The notes under the pieces are model-generated. The model saw only the letters and a program-made list of their open reading frames with translations. It ran no database searches and was not told the DNA's origin. A stretch of 64,000 bases of DNA from positions 3,845,501-3,909,500 of the forward strand of contig JAVHKY010000001.1 of NCBI GenBank assembly GCA_035079385.1, given 5' to 3'. The stretch is from Aspidiotus rigidus. Lineage: Eukaryota > Arthropoda > Insecta > Hemiptera > Diaspididae. Positions 52,925 through 63,539 of the stretch are shown here, one piece after another. Numbering within the stretch: position 1 is the stretch's first letter; each line of letters opens with the position of its first letter. Position numbers and translations under genes: made by a program.

Positions 52925-55900
52925 AAATGTCGGACTCGGAACCCTTATTATGATTATTTTACTCTCGAATTTGAGATCTTGAAGCAGATTTTGATATAGA
53001 AAAAATCTGGGGTGTCTTGAACTTTTGATTTTAGTAAAAAAAAAAGTTCCAGATCTGTTGAGTTTTGGTTTAAAAAAAAAATGCAAAGATGAGTACAGTT
53101 TGGGAGGGGGGCAAAGAGACCTGAATACTGAAAGTCTTTTTTTTTCTGGATCTCCTGGCTTGTCAAGGCAGAGTCACAAAAGGCGCGGATGAGTATTTAC
53201 TGTGATAAAATATAATTGAAGAAGTCATAAGCTTTTCATAGATTATTATTTCTATCTATCATTGAAGTGTTTTGTTACACCTTTCCACAATGTGTCAAAC
53301 TCTATCAGTTCATTTATTTTTCCTCTCCTGTACCCTAAAAACAGAAATTGAGTCCCCGAATGAGATTTTTTCTATAGTTCTGTAGATGATCAACTTTTGT
53401 GTCAGCGACAATGGAGATGAACCTCATTCATTGTGGAGTGAAGAAGAATTCAAGGTTCGGATGGGGGAGGGGAGGAAGGGATTTCCCACTGTCCAAAATA
53501 TTTGGCTTTGCTTGAAAAATATAGTTGAGCTGTATAATTTTTGAGCCTTTCTTGGAGGTGGGAAGGGGGGCGTAAATCCGAAATAAAGTTACAAATTGTA
53601 TGCAGTGTAAAGTGCATAAGTCCAACGAATCGTAGGAAACACCATCAATTATGACTGGAAGATGTTCTATAATTTTGTGTTGTGTGATTTCTGTACCCCA
53701 GCGAAGTGCACGTTATGCATTTGAGCCATCACCTACCTGTTTTTTCAGGAACAGATTCGACGTTACACGACAGTCACGTAATAAGCTACTTCTAAATAAT
53801 TACAAAACATTCACTCAAATAGAAAACACAGAATTTGGAGCTAGAACACGTGTGAAGAAGCAATTATACGATAACTGCTAGTTAATGAAATTGAGTAACT
53901 TTCTGAACGTACGATTTACGTACGTTTTGATAGATTTCTAATGTTTTCCATCTCAAACTTAATTTTAGAATTGTAAATACGAAAATTACATCTCTAAATT
54001 TCGAAAACCAGTTTTATATTCTTTTTTTTTGTGTGTATAGGTAACCGATATTTTTGTTTCCTTCGGACTAGAAAATGCTTTTTTATCATCAACCTTCAAA
54101 TTAAATCTTTATTGAGATACTCGTATCACGTCCTATATCTTGGATCGGAGGTGTAATTTAAATAAGTGTGTAACCAATAGACAGACTAGATTATAGATTG
54201 TTAGATGAAGTTGATTTCCAGATATATTGGACACTTTTGACTATAAGCGAACTCAATAAAATGGAAGCACATTATTTGACAATCTTGGTAATCAGTTGAA
54301 ATTTATGCAAAGGTTGAGTTTAAGCAATTTCCACTCATTTCATTTTTTTGTATAAAACTAGAACTCACTAACATGAATTATTAAGCAAGTATGTAGCCTA
54401 CTGGGTAGCAAAAATGTTCATGAAAAGGACAAAAGGAAAAAAATCGTCCAAAAAGTTATGAATGTATTAAAATTGTTAAATCTTTTCAGACGAAAAAGAC
54501 TTTGCACTTTGAGTAAAGACACAAGTTTGCTGTACATTTTCGATGTGATAAGACGGTATTTTATGTCGCTTTAAAGGTTGTGATTTCGATGAGAGAACGG
54601 TCAAGTCAGAAGTTTGATGCTTTTTTCGCGTGAAAATAGTATCCTTGATAGAAAATTCTGAATTTCTATTTGTACCACGGGTTGTCATTACCTGAAAGAA
54701 GGCGAATTTTCCAATTTCCACACTTTTAACCGGATAATCACGGCTATTATGAGGACTTTTTGCGGTTATATAATCCCATTCGGAAAGAGGGAAAATCATG
54801 TCTATAAGATCCAGAGGGAGTGTGCCACAGCACGTTTAAAAGTGATTCAGAATTTGATTTAGATTTGATTCATTGTGTATGGTCTTATTAAGCTATCGTT
54901 TAGTTTTAGCATGATTGAATTCTTAATAAGATCAGTACACCCGTTAAAGAAAAGTAAATGTATTAAAGTATTTTTCTTTGTTTACATTCCCTAGTGGTGG
55001 GTTTTTGTTAGTATAGTTTTAGTAATCTATCTCACTTTTGAGATTTTTAGTTGAAACTTACTTATACCCTCCCTCCTACCCTCCTCCTCTCCTTCAGAAT
55101 GATGATCTGACAAAAGAAAGCAGCACTTTTGAGTTTTAGTTCTGTGTGTATTTTCCATTTTTTCTCCTGGAATTTTATATCTTTTCATACCGTATTTCAA
55201 ATTTTCTTGTACATTCTAGATAAAGGTGTACAAATGAAACTTACTTGCTAGCAATTATATTCATCTTTGAAGAAACGAAAAAATCTAGTCCCTTAACATT
55301 GAGTATTAACGTGCGCCAATTTTGTAATTTCCTCATAACTGGTTGCAAAACATTGTTGTCTTAGGTATCAAGAACGTTTATCGATATTTCCGGGTTCTAT
55401 GCGAGAATCACTTTCAACTATAGTTCATATTTTTGTGATCGATCAATAGTAGACCTCGAGTCCGACATGCTTAAAGCAATCAGCGTAAAATTTAAACGCC
55501 TACAAGTAACGAGCAAGAAAAAATGTGGATTTCGCGGCATTTTTCGAATCTGTGAGGCTATGAGAATTGAACGTAGAGATCATCACCGAGTCCAACCATA
55601 AGGTTTATAAAATGTTCAAACTCAAAGCTCCTCAATTATCTACATGCCTAGTAGAGTAGGACGATTCAATTCTTTTTCAAATTTTGAAGTCTAAATTTTA
55701 GATCGTCGTCTTATTTTTGTTACAGTATTTTAGGTACTTCGAATGAGTTAATCATTTTTTAAAGAAATACACTAGGTTAGCCATAATATCACTCACCTTC
55801 AACGAGTTATAGTTTCAGGAAGTAGGTATTAATATTAATGAATTATTATAAGATATTTAACTGCGTATACTAACCATTTTTGCCATTTTTCTCGCGTGAT

Positions 55901-56680
55901 CAAGAGTCACTCAACAATGCAATATGGAAATAACAATTACACAGAAACGTTCGCGAAAATAAAATCATTTATTTCAATCGGGCTCGCGAGCTTAAAAACT
56001 CTTCGTTAGTGCGTGCTCGCCGAGAAAGTAAATCTCTTAACAAAAAATGTACCTTTAATTCTCTCGTTGGTAAATATGACATAATGGATGTAGTGGAGGT
56101 AGAATATCCACAATCGAGTGTATACATCAGTATTTATACAGTCGTGCCCTTTCACCAAGACTGTACAGTCCTAAGTGGATATAATGCGTAGCCATACAAA
56201 GTATAAAAAAATAAATATGACCCGACTTCTCGCTCTTTTTCATGATGGTTCACTCGGATAGGTATTGTAGCTTAATTTAAATATTGTTTATAAAATGATT
56301 TGCATAATTGAAAAAATATAGTGTAAAGTTTTCTCGAACGAATTCGCCAATTTCTTATGTTACGAGTAAATATGAGAGGGTGCATGAGTAGTAAGTATGC
56401 ATATTATCTGAATCCGAGACTCATTTGATGGCGGTGAAGTCCAGGAAGAATTTTTTTTGACGTTTTAGTGGTCCTAGATCACTCTTGAGACCAATAAGAA
56501 AATTTTAGGTTTCCTTATAAATTTACTACGCTTTTCTTATCAGCTCAACTCGTCCGAAACTATACTGAGTGGATTTTCTTCAATTTCATGTATTTGTATC
56601 TAAAGTTGTGCACGCGATTTTGACATGTTCCATGTCTTTTCTCTCGCCGGACCCCGATTTTGAAACTCGCGAGTACACCC
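52925..56680. other. No gene recognised
   Basis: AT-rich sequence. Short frames such as 53651-53881 and 54476-54799 have no recognised domain. A few oligo-pyrimidine stretches occur near 55075. I see nothing to assign. Confidence 0.5.
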
Positions 56681-56682
56681 CG

Positions 56683-56775
56683 CGTAATAATAATAAATAA
56701 ATAATTAATTAATAATTAAATAATTAAATAAATAAATAATTAAATAAATAATTAATATAATTAATAATTATAAAA
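56683..56775. repeat. AATA/AATT microsatellite
   Basis: About 90 bp of AATAATAAATAAATAATTAA-type sequence. A second tract of AATA repeats lies at 57005-57077 and a short one at 58836-58857. Confidence 0.9.
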
Positions 56776-56802
56776 TTTTCGAAGTCCCTCTTCCTATCAT
56801 AT

Positions 56803-57004
56803 ATGGCTGGATAGTCGAAATTTTTCCAAGTCCCCTAGACTTGAATTGTCTCATACCATTCCAATACAACAGCGAGACAGGGGGCGAAAGAGCGGAGCGA
56901 GTTCGCGCTACCTACCTCATATTTCGCATAGAAGACTTATACGACGCCAAGATAGGTAAAGGGGTAAACGAATAATATCTCACGAACACTTGACCTAGTA
57001 GAAG
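56803..57004. repeat. Direct repeat of about 200 bp, left copy
   Basis: It begins GGCTGGATAGTCGAAATTTT and ends CACTTGACCTAGTAGAAG. The right copy at 58859-59057 differs at a handful of positions and lacks a four-base CTAC duplication. The copies flank a segment of about 1.85 kb that contains a MULE relic and two TIR-family pieces. Confidence 0.85.
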
Positions 57005-57013
57005 AATTAATAA

Positions 57014-57045
<32 letters not shown>

Positions 57046-57077
57046 AAAATAATAAAATAATTAAATAATTAAAAAAT

Positions 57078-57290
57078 GACGGCTTCCTCAACGAAGTTAA
57101 ACGAGGAACGCAGGGAACCTGTTTTATGATTCGAATGAGATTTGGTATTGAAAATTCAAGGAAGCCTAGATTTGGAGAAAGGTAGTAAAAAGAAGGCCTA
57201 GACCAACTATTAGTGTAATATAATACAGTTGGATAAATCAGGTTCCTTGTTAAAATTTTCGAAATTTTCCCCCTCCTATCATATATAGGG
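57078..57290. mobile_element. TIR-family element fragment
   Basis: It begins GACGGCTTCCTCAACGAAG, then AACGCAGGGAACCTGTTTTA. It later shows CAGGTTCCTTGTTAAAA at 57239 and one 45-bp-type unit near 57260. This is the same left-end type as at 62128. Confidence 0.65.
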
Positions 57291-57571
57291 GTTGGAAATA
57301 AATGCACTTTAAATAAGAACGAATAAACATCAAAATAGGTTCTAAAAGCAGCAAAAAGAAAAAATGCATATCATTTAATAGATATCACGTCAGGTTAAAA
57401 AATTCACTACAGAAATTTAATTAATGCTACAGAAAAATACATTGGAACAGCTTATAATTTTGTTCACATCAAAATATGAAAGAAGCAATAGGCCTAGATA
57501 AGTATTTTGTCACGCCTGTCACGACAACGTCAAATGAGAATACTTCCCCATTTGAAAAATTCATGCAACGC

Positions 57572-58310
57572 TCACTGAACAATGAGGGCCTTCGCAGATT
57601 TCTTTGGCCTACCTAGAGTACACTTTCTTCCCAAAGGAATTACTTTAGCGGCATCGGGAGGAGAAACTAATTTCAACCTCAATTTCATACCCAGAACGTG
57701 TTTGCAAGTTCTATATTTGGAAAAGTATGGACAGGTACACGTGGACTCAAACGAAGCATTCCTAAAAATTTTGATTGTCCAAATTTCTTGATTTTTGAAA
57801 TCATCAAACGTGGACCAGTTACCTTCCGCCGGTAGAACTTGTGTAGTACACGTCATAACCAGCGAATTTTTGTTGGAGTACAGTTTTATTTTGCATAGCC
57901 CAGTGGTAACCTCTAGTCCATTCCTGGAGTGATACCGTACGTACAGAAGTAAATTTGATGCAATTGGGAGATGCCGGATCTCGTTTTGTCGACCACTTAT
58001 GAACAAGCTCGCTTATTTTGACCAAAAATTGACCCACGGGCAGCCGTTCTCGTAAACTATGCTCACGCTTAAGTACAGCATTTGTTCCTTCAATCCCGTT
58101 ATTTGTAGACGGGTAGCCGGGTGCCGCCCCCTCGTACCATCCATCATACTTGTCCAGCCACTGCTTCTTGAAGTATCGCAGAAAATCTTTGATACGAGGG
58201 TCTTTCTTCGTTCTCCACTTTTTCAAAAATAACTGTACCCCTTTCTTGAAAGTTTCTTCATCTTGGCTACTTTGTAATATTTTCTACGTGTTTCATCAAC
58301 TTAGGTATCA
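57572..58310 (-). pseudogene. MULE transposase relic with SWIM finger
   Basis: On the minus strand, from 58310, the order is KHVENITK and QDEETFKKGVQLFLKKWRTK, then WYEGAAPGYPSTNNGIEGTN and ERLPVGQFLVKI. After a frame change at about 57830 it continues NWSTFDDFKNQEIW and FESTCTCPYFSKYRTCKHVL, a clean SWIM finger (CxCx(n)CxH), then GRPKKSAKALIVQ at the end. NNGIEGTN is the usual conserved block of MULE transposases around the late catalytic Glu. The front of the catalytic domain is absent and at least two frameshifts are present. It shares its C-terminus with the relic at 18.7 kb. Confidence 0.85.
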
Positions 58311-58569
58311 ACAGGAATACATTAGGTACCTGAGATACTTTGTATTCCCGTTGATGGTCAGCTACTACCTATACTGACACCCGTCGAAAATTAATGTGTC
58401 TGTAGAAGAATTCTTTCACTAATTTTCACCTGTTGAAGCATGTATAAATTGCTGCTCCAACAACAGTAAATGGTGTGCACAAGTTGATGTTCATTTTCCT
58501 ATTATTTGATGCTTGTGTGTGCTAAATTGTATGTAAAAATGCTGGCGTGTAAACGTTCTAACCTGACGT

Positions 58570-58832
58570 GCCAAATATTTGTACCCCATATATAGCTCGA
58601 GAGTCGAAATTCTTCTAAGTCCCCCTCCTATCATATATAGCTCGACAGTCCAAATTTTTCTAAGTCCCCCTCCTATCATATATAGCTCGAGAGTCGAATT
58701 TTTTCTAAGTCCCCCTCCTATCATATATGGCTCGAGGGTCGAAATTTTTCCAAGTTTTTCGCTGGACGGCGGACGGCGCACGGCGCACGGCAGATTTCTC
58801 AAATAGCCCCCCATAAAACAGGTTCCCTGTTA
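58570..58832. mobile_element. 45-bp-repeat TIR element end, four units
   Basis: Four units of about 45 bp (CCTATCATATATAGCTCGA...) are followed by TTTTTCGCTGGACGGCGGAC, CAGATTTCTCAAATAGCC and the end CAGGTTCCCTGTTAA. The same order with eleven units is found at 62210-62777. Confidence 0.8.
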
Positions 58833-58858
58833 ATAATTAAATAATTAAATAAATAAAG

Positions 58859-59057
58859 GCTGGATAGTCGAAATTTTTCCAGGTCCCCTAGACTCGAATT
58901 GTCTCATACCATTCCAATACAACAACGAGACAGGGGGCGAACGAGCGGAGCGAGTTCGCGCTACCTCATATTTCTCATAGAAGACTTATACGACGCCAAG
59001 ATAGGTAAAGGGGTAAACGAATAATATCTCACGAACACTTGACCTAGTAGAAGCCTA
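58859..59057. repeat. Direct repeat of about 200 bp, right copy
   Basis: See the left copy at 56803-57004. Both carry GCGGAGCGAGTTCGCGCTAC and AGACTTATACGACGCCAAGA. Confidence 0.85.
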
Positions 59058-59194
59058 GACTGAAATATTTCAAGATGACTGATAAAATATAAAAGACATG
59101 GAACATGATTTTCATTTTTTTGGCTATGACAGAAAATTTTTTCGAAAATCTTTGTTAAAGTCGTTTTTCAATTTTGTAACAATTTTTGAGTCCT

Positions 59195-61000
59195 CCGATC
59201 TTTTTTATTTATTTATTTATTTTATGAGCATTATAAATTGCAAACGGGTTATCTGCACATCGTTACAATCTTATTGTTACAACTTGAATTAAGTACGGTA
59301 TTGGTAGGAATTGAATAGCGATCGAACGGAATTTGTTGGTGTATTAGATGAATTTGTAGAATTGAGTGGTGCGCAAATAAGTTGAGATTGAGTCGATGGT
59401 GTTGTTTAGTGCTGCGTGGATATTGGAAGATAATTTATATTCGGGGAGGTTCGAGTGGGTTGTAAGACGAGGCATGAGAAAAAATGATCAACCGATAAAT
59501 TTTCTTGGAGACAGTGAGGGCATGATGGAGGAGCGAGATTAGTGAGAAGATAAGTATGAGTAAGACGAGTGTGGCCTATTTGTAGCCGGGCTAAAATGAC
59601 CTCCTCTTGTCTAGAATTTCGGTGGGATGAGGACCAAAATGTGGGTTTACATTTTATTTCTCTCAATTTGTTATTCGGCTAATTTTCCCATGATGAGCGC
59701 CAAAAATTGTGTGATAATGAAGTGTAATATACCTTTGAGTCTTTTGCAGGTGATAGAATTGGATCCGTTATTTTTGGTAACGAAGTGAAATGAAAGTACC
59801 TACGTTAGATCAAAGGATTATTTGAGAAGGGATCAGTCATAGCTTGAAGAGAGGAGAGAGAATCCGTTAGTAGAAGATATTTTTGTCCGGGCTGAAGCTG
59901 AGTGATTTGTAATAAACGGGCTGGAATTCCGTTTAATTCAGCTGTGTAGACTGACGCGGTATTTTGTAAATGACATATTGATATTTTCTCGTTTATTGAG
60001 AACGCGTACCCTACTTTACGCTTGTATTTAGAGCCATCTGTGAGACAAATGGTGTGGCTGGGGAATTCGTCAATTAGTTTTAGAATAATATGTTATCTGA
60101 CGACTGATTTGTCAATTGTAGGAACTTCTTTAAGGTCTAGTCGAATATCAGAATACTCAAAGAGTAGAGTAAACGAAAAACTAATTACAATAGACCGCAG
60201 ATATAAAGGAGAAGATGCGAGCCCATTATGTCGAGCCGTAACGTTTCGGACCGTGTCAATTCTATTTGTCTAGTCGAATGTTGAGAATGGTGGAAAGCCA
60301 CGGAGGAATGGCTGACGGATGGGGGGGGGGGAGAGCTTGAATTTTGAGTTGATGAGAAAGTGAGGATTCTAAGTGAATGAGAATATGTTTGTAAGGTTGA
60401 CGTATAGAGACTGGATGAGTATGTGATAATATGGATTTGTGAATCGAGAGATAGGGGAATTGCGATATAGAAACTACAAGGTTTGAGGAAAGTACTGTTC
60501 GACGCACAGAGAGAGGCGGTTCAGCCACTTCCGCGCACAAGCTCATCTCGGACTCGTTCTAAATGCCCCCGGTTTGTATTGTGTCTAGTAGCGATAGAGT
60601 AGTCGTGCTATTCAGATTGTATATAGGGGATCCATAATCCAACCGAGATCGAATAAGGCTTTTGTATAGAATTGGTAGTAATTTCCGGTTGCTTCGTATA
60701 CGGTGATGGGAGAAGTATTTCAGAACATTCGTTGCACGTAAATATTTGCCTTTATGTAATTTAATGGGAGAAACCCATGATAATTTTTGATCAAGTAAGA
60801 GTCCTAAACACTTAGCTGAATTTGCGATTTTAATTTCGAAGTTTCTTTTTGTGGAAAATGACGAGGACCTTTCCTTTTTTTTTTTTTTGAGGAAAATCGA
60901 AATTCACGTTCCGGCGACCATGTTGAGTCTATGGAGCGAGAGGCTATAGTCGTCCGCGAACAGTCCTGATATAGATCTATCCTGTAAAAAACTTTGTAAA
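59195..61000 (-). pseudogene. Non-LTR retrotransposon ORF2 relic with RNase H
   Basis: On the minus strand: RT motif C (GLFADDYSLSL, near 60950), a damaged thumb, LSLCAEVAEPPLSVRR (60540), then a well-kept RNase H segment (CLTDGSKYKRKVGYAFSINE; YTAELNGIPARLL; LLLTDSLSSLQAM). The C-terminal motif follows (GHTRLTHTYLLTNLAPPS, CPHCLQENLSVDHFF; 59666-59406). A TTTA-repeat at 59200-59222 is a probable (TAAA)n tail. It is the same family as the copy at 45.6 kb but more decayed, with frameshifts throughout the thumb. Confidence 0.8.
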
Positions 61001-61009
61001 ATTTTTCCT

Positions 61010-62125
61010 AAATTGATTATTTGAACAATACTTAATTTTCTCTCGGATGAGGCTCATTTTTTATAAATTTTCATTCAGATTTTTTTTTTTTTTAATGATT
61101 AGAAATCAATCTACCATGAATTTGTTTGATTAATTCGTTCACCGACATATTCTGATCGCTGACCGAGTAAATCTACATCAATTTGTTACAAAAATGGCTC
61201 AAATTTGATACACATCAATCATCATCTAATTTCATTCTAATCATTGACACATTTATGAATCCAAATTTTTACTCTCCCTAACACACATTTTTAATAATGG
61301 AACACATTCTTCTAGTATTAGTATAGGCGAACTAGACATTCAAAAAAGACGACCTTATTAGAAAGCAGGAGTTTGTTGGAATGTATCAGGATTGGTGTCA
61401 GAAACAACTGAAAAAAAACCCACCCTCGAAGTGGATGGGAAAACTTTGTGTGACACGTTTTAGCCCCCCCCCCCCAATTTCGTTTTTTGTCAATATCATC
61501 GTACGGAAAAATTTCAAGTTACATAAATTATTCCTCGTTGAATTTCTCATAATATCAAGTATTCACAACCCAACATGAGGCTAAACCTTAGCCTAAAAAC
61601 TTTGTCGAATAAGCGCTATTTTTGAAAATTCGTTGTAAGTCACCATATTTTCGTCGATAACTCGAAATTATCGACTTGTACAAAAAAATGTGTAGGTATT
61701 AAAAAGCTCCCTTGTAAAATTTTATATAACATAAACCATATACACATTAGCCTAGCCTAAAAATTCAGCCTATACATGCGCCTTAACTTGAAGTAGGCCT
61801 ACGCATCTTTAACTGCATTTCTTCCAATAGGAATAGGTAGGATAAATTCTATGACTAGAGATTATAAAGCTTCTTCTTTCTTGATGCTACGAGTGAAAAA
61901 AAAAAATTCCCCCCCTCCCCCCACGTACATTGAACAAAAATAAAAATCGTTGTAACCATCATCAGTCAGAGGCTGATTTTTCGTCTTCCCGTTCATCTTT
62001 GACAGTTGTGGGTGCAGCATTTCAATATGAAACGCCAATACAGTTGGTGCATAGGCCCGAACATTTCAATCCTTGAAAAAAGAAGAAAACATGAAGTGGA
62101 AAACATTTATATTATGTACCCTTAC
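61010..62125. other. No gene recognised
   Basis: AT-rich sequence with homopolymer runs (T-run at 61080, C-runs near 61455 and 61908). No feature assigned. Confidence 0.5.
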
Positions 62126-62127
62126 TG

Positions 62128-62777
62128 AAAAACGAAGTTAAACGAGGAACGCAGGGAACCTGTTTTATGATTCGAATGAGATTTGGTATTGAAAATTCAA
62201 GGAAGCCTAGATCATATATAGCTCGACAGTCGAAATTTTTCCAAGTCCCCCTTCTATCATATATATAGCTCAAGAGTCGAAATTTTTCTAAGTCCCTCTC
62301 CTATCATATATGGCTCGAGAGTCGAAATTTTTCTAAGTCCCCCTTCTATCATATATGGCTCGAGAGTCGAAATTTTTTCAAGTCCCTCTTCTATCATATA
62401 TAGCTCGAGAGTCGAAATTTTTCTAAGTCCCTCTTCTATCATATATAGCTCGAGAGTCGAAATTTTTCCAAGTCCCCCTCCTATCATATATAGCTCGAGA
62501 GTCGAAATTTTTCTAAGTTCCCCTCCTATCATCTATAGCTCGAGAGTCGAAATTTTTTCTAAGTCCCCCTCCTATCATATATAGCTCGAGAGTCGAAATT
62601 TTTCTAAGTTCCCCTCCTATCATCTATAGCTCGAGAGTCGAAATTTTTTCTAAGTCCCCCTCCTATCATATATAGCTTGAGAGTCGAAATTTTTCCAAGT
62701 TTTTCGCTGGACGGCGCACGGCGGACGGCGGACGCCAGATTTCTCAAATAGCCCCCCATAAAACAGGTTCCCTGTTA
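62128..62777. mobile_element. TIR element with an eleven-unit 45-bp minisatellite
   Basis: It starts AACGAAGTTAAACGAGGAAC, then CAGGGAACCTGTTTTATG, and ends ATAAAACAGGTTCCCTGTT. Between 62219 and 62690 eleven units of 45 (rarely 46-47) bp follow head to tail: CCTATCATATATAGCTCGAG, AGTCGAAATTTTT, CTAAGTCCCC. Units 7-8 are repeated as 9-10, a higher-order duplication of about 91 bp. Because 45 is a multiple of three, frames cross many units (15-residue period with STLELYMI); I read these as by-products, not proteins. It is inserted into a CXC-finger ORF relic. Confidence 0.85.
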
Positions 62778-62779
62778 AA

Positions 62780-63060
62780 AAAGGTCTATAATTACCGGCT
62801 TTACGGCAGCTACAAGTAGTTGGACAACCTTCTACGCAATCGCATGAAACTAAATTTAGGATGTTGTCTGGGGCAGGTGGAGCAGTTGTTGGTATCGCTG
62901 TGAGGAGTTCTTCTTCAATGCGCCATCCATACTTCAAGGGTGACTTCGAATGGCCTTTCCATTCTTGTATCTGGTGCTACGCTCGGTAACTACGTTGGCG
63001 AACCGCCTCTGGAGTCGGTAGGGAGCTGTTGGACGCGCTTGCGACGAAACGTTTATGTCG
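62780..63060 (-). pseudogene. CXC-finger ORF relic of unknown function
   Basis: On the minus strand: LPTPEAVRQRSYRA, then after a stop HQIQEWKGHSKSPLKYGWRI, then LVSCDCVEGCPTTCSCRKAG. The order (P-rich start, VQxW block, WGW-type block, PPAPDNIL, Cys-rich finger) is one that I recall from many arthropod ORFs of unknown role ending in a CXC-like domain. The finger is cut after CRKAG by the 45-bp-repeat element. Part of the frame is changed, so it is a relic. Confidence 0.6.
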
Positions 63061-63101
63061 ATGAGAGGATTTTTTTACTTACAAGGATATTAATTAAAAA
63101 A

Positions 63102-63234
63102 GAAAGCAAAGACGAGGCTTTTCCCGCACAGAATTTTATTTCAATATTTATTCAACGTTTCGGTCAATCTGGTGGCCTGTTGAATAAATATTGAAATAAA
63201 ATTCTGTGCAGGAAAACACTCGTCTTTGCTTTCT
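63102..63234. repeat. Inverted repeat with 56-bp arms
   Basis: The arm AGAAAGCAAAGACGAG...CAATATTTATTCAAC (63102-63157) is found inverted at 63179-63234 with about five differences. The loop of about 21 bp reads GTTTCGGTCAATCTGGTGG. On the minus strand the loop contains GACCGAAAC, a word common in PLE termini, so it may be a decayed PLE end. It could also be a small MITE. Confidence 0.65.
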
Positions 63235-63539
63235 TTTCTAATCTATCTTTCTTCTGAGCGCCGAATAGAGCGAGGAAATATCGGCAGCCAGCTTCAAAAA
63301 TCTGTTTTTTTTTTTAGCTTCTCGTAATGTTAAATGTGTCCACAACACTTGACTGCTCCTCTTTCTGTAGGACGTTGATACAGGACGTTTTACCTTTTTT
63401 ATAAATCGCTGATGTGGTATTACACCCACTGATCGTATGCGCGATTAATATACTATTTTAAAGATGAGGTTTTTATTCGCGAATTTCTTCAATGGAAAAC
63501 GACTTTGGTGGAGTGTTTCCCCTAGATGGTTTCAGGAAA

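Noticed and set aside
56009..56191. 60-codon plus frame as a peptide gene
   Set aside because: No signal peptide or recognised motif, and length within chance expectation for this sequence.
62257..62532. 91-codon minus frame with a 15-residue repeat (STLELYMI)
   Set aside because: It is produced by the 45-bp minisatellite, whose length is a multiple of three. Similar frames at 58.5-58.8 kb read on both strands, so it is not evidence for a protein.
62219..62700. CRISPR-like array
   Set aside because: Head-to-tail units with no unique spacers, in a eukaryotic transposon. It is a minisatellite.
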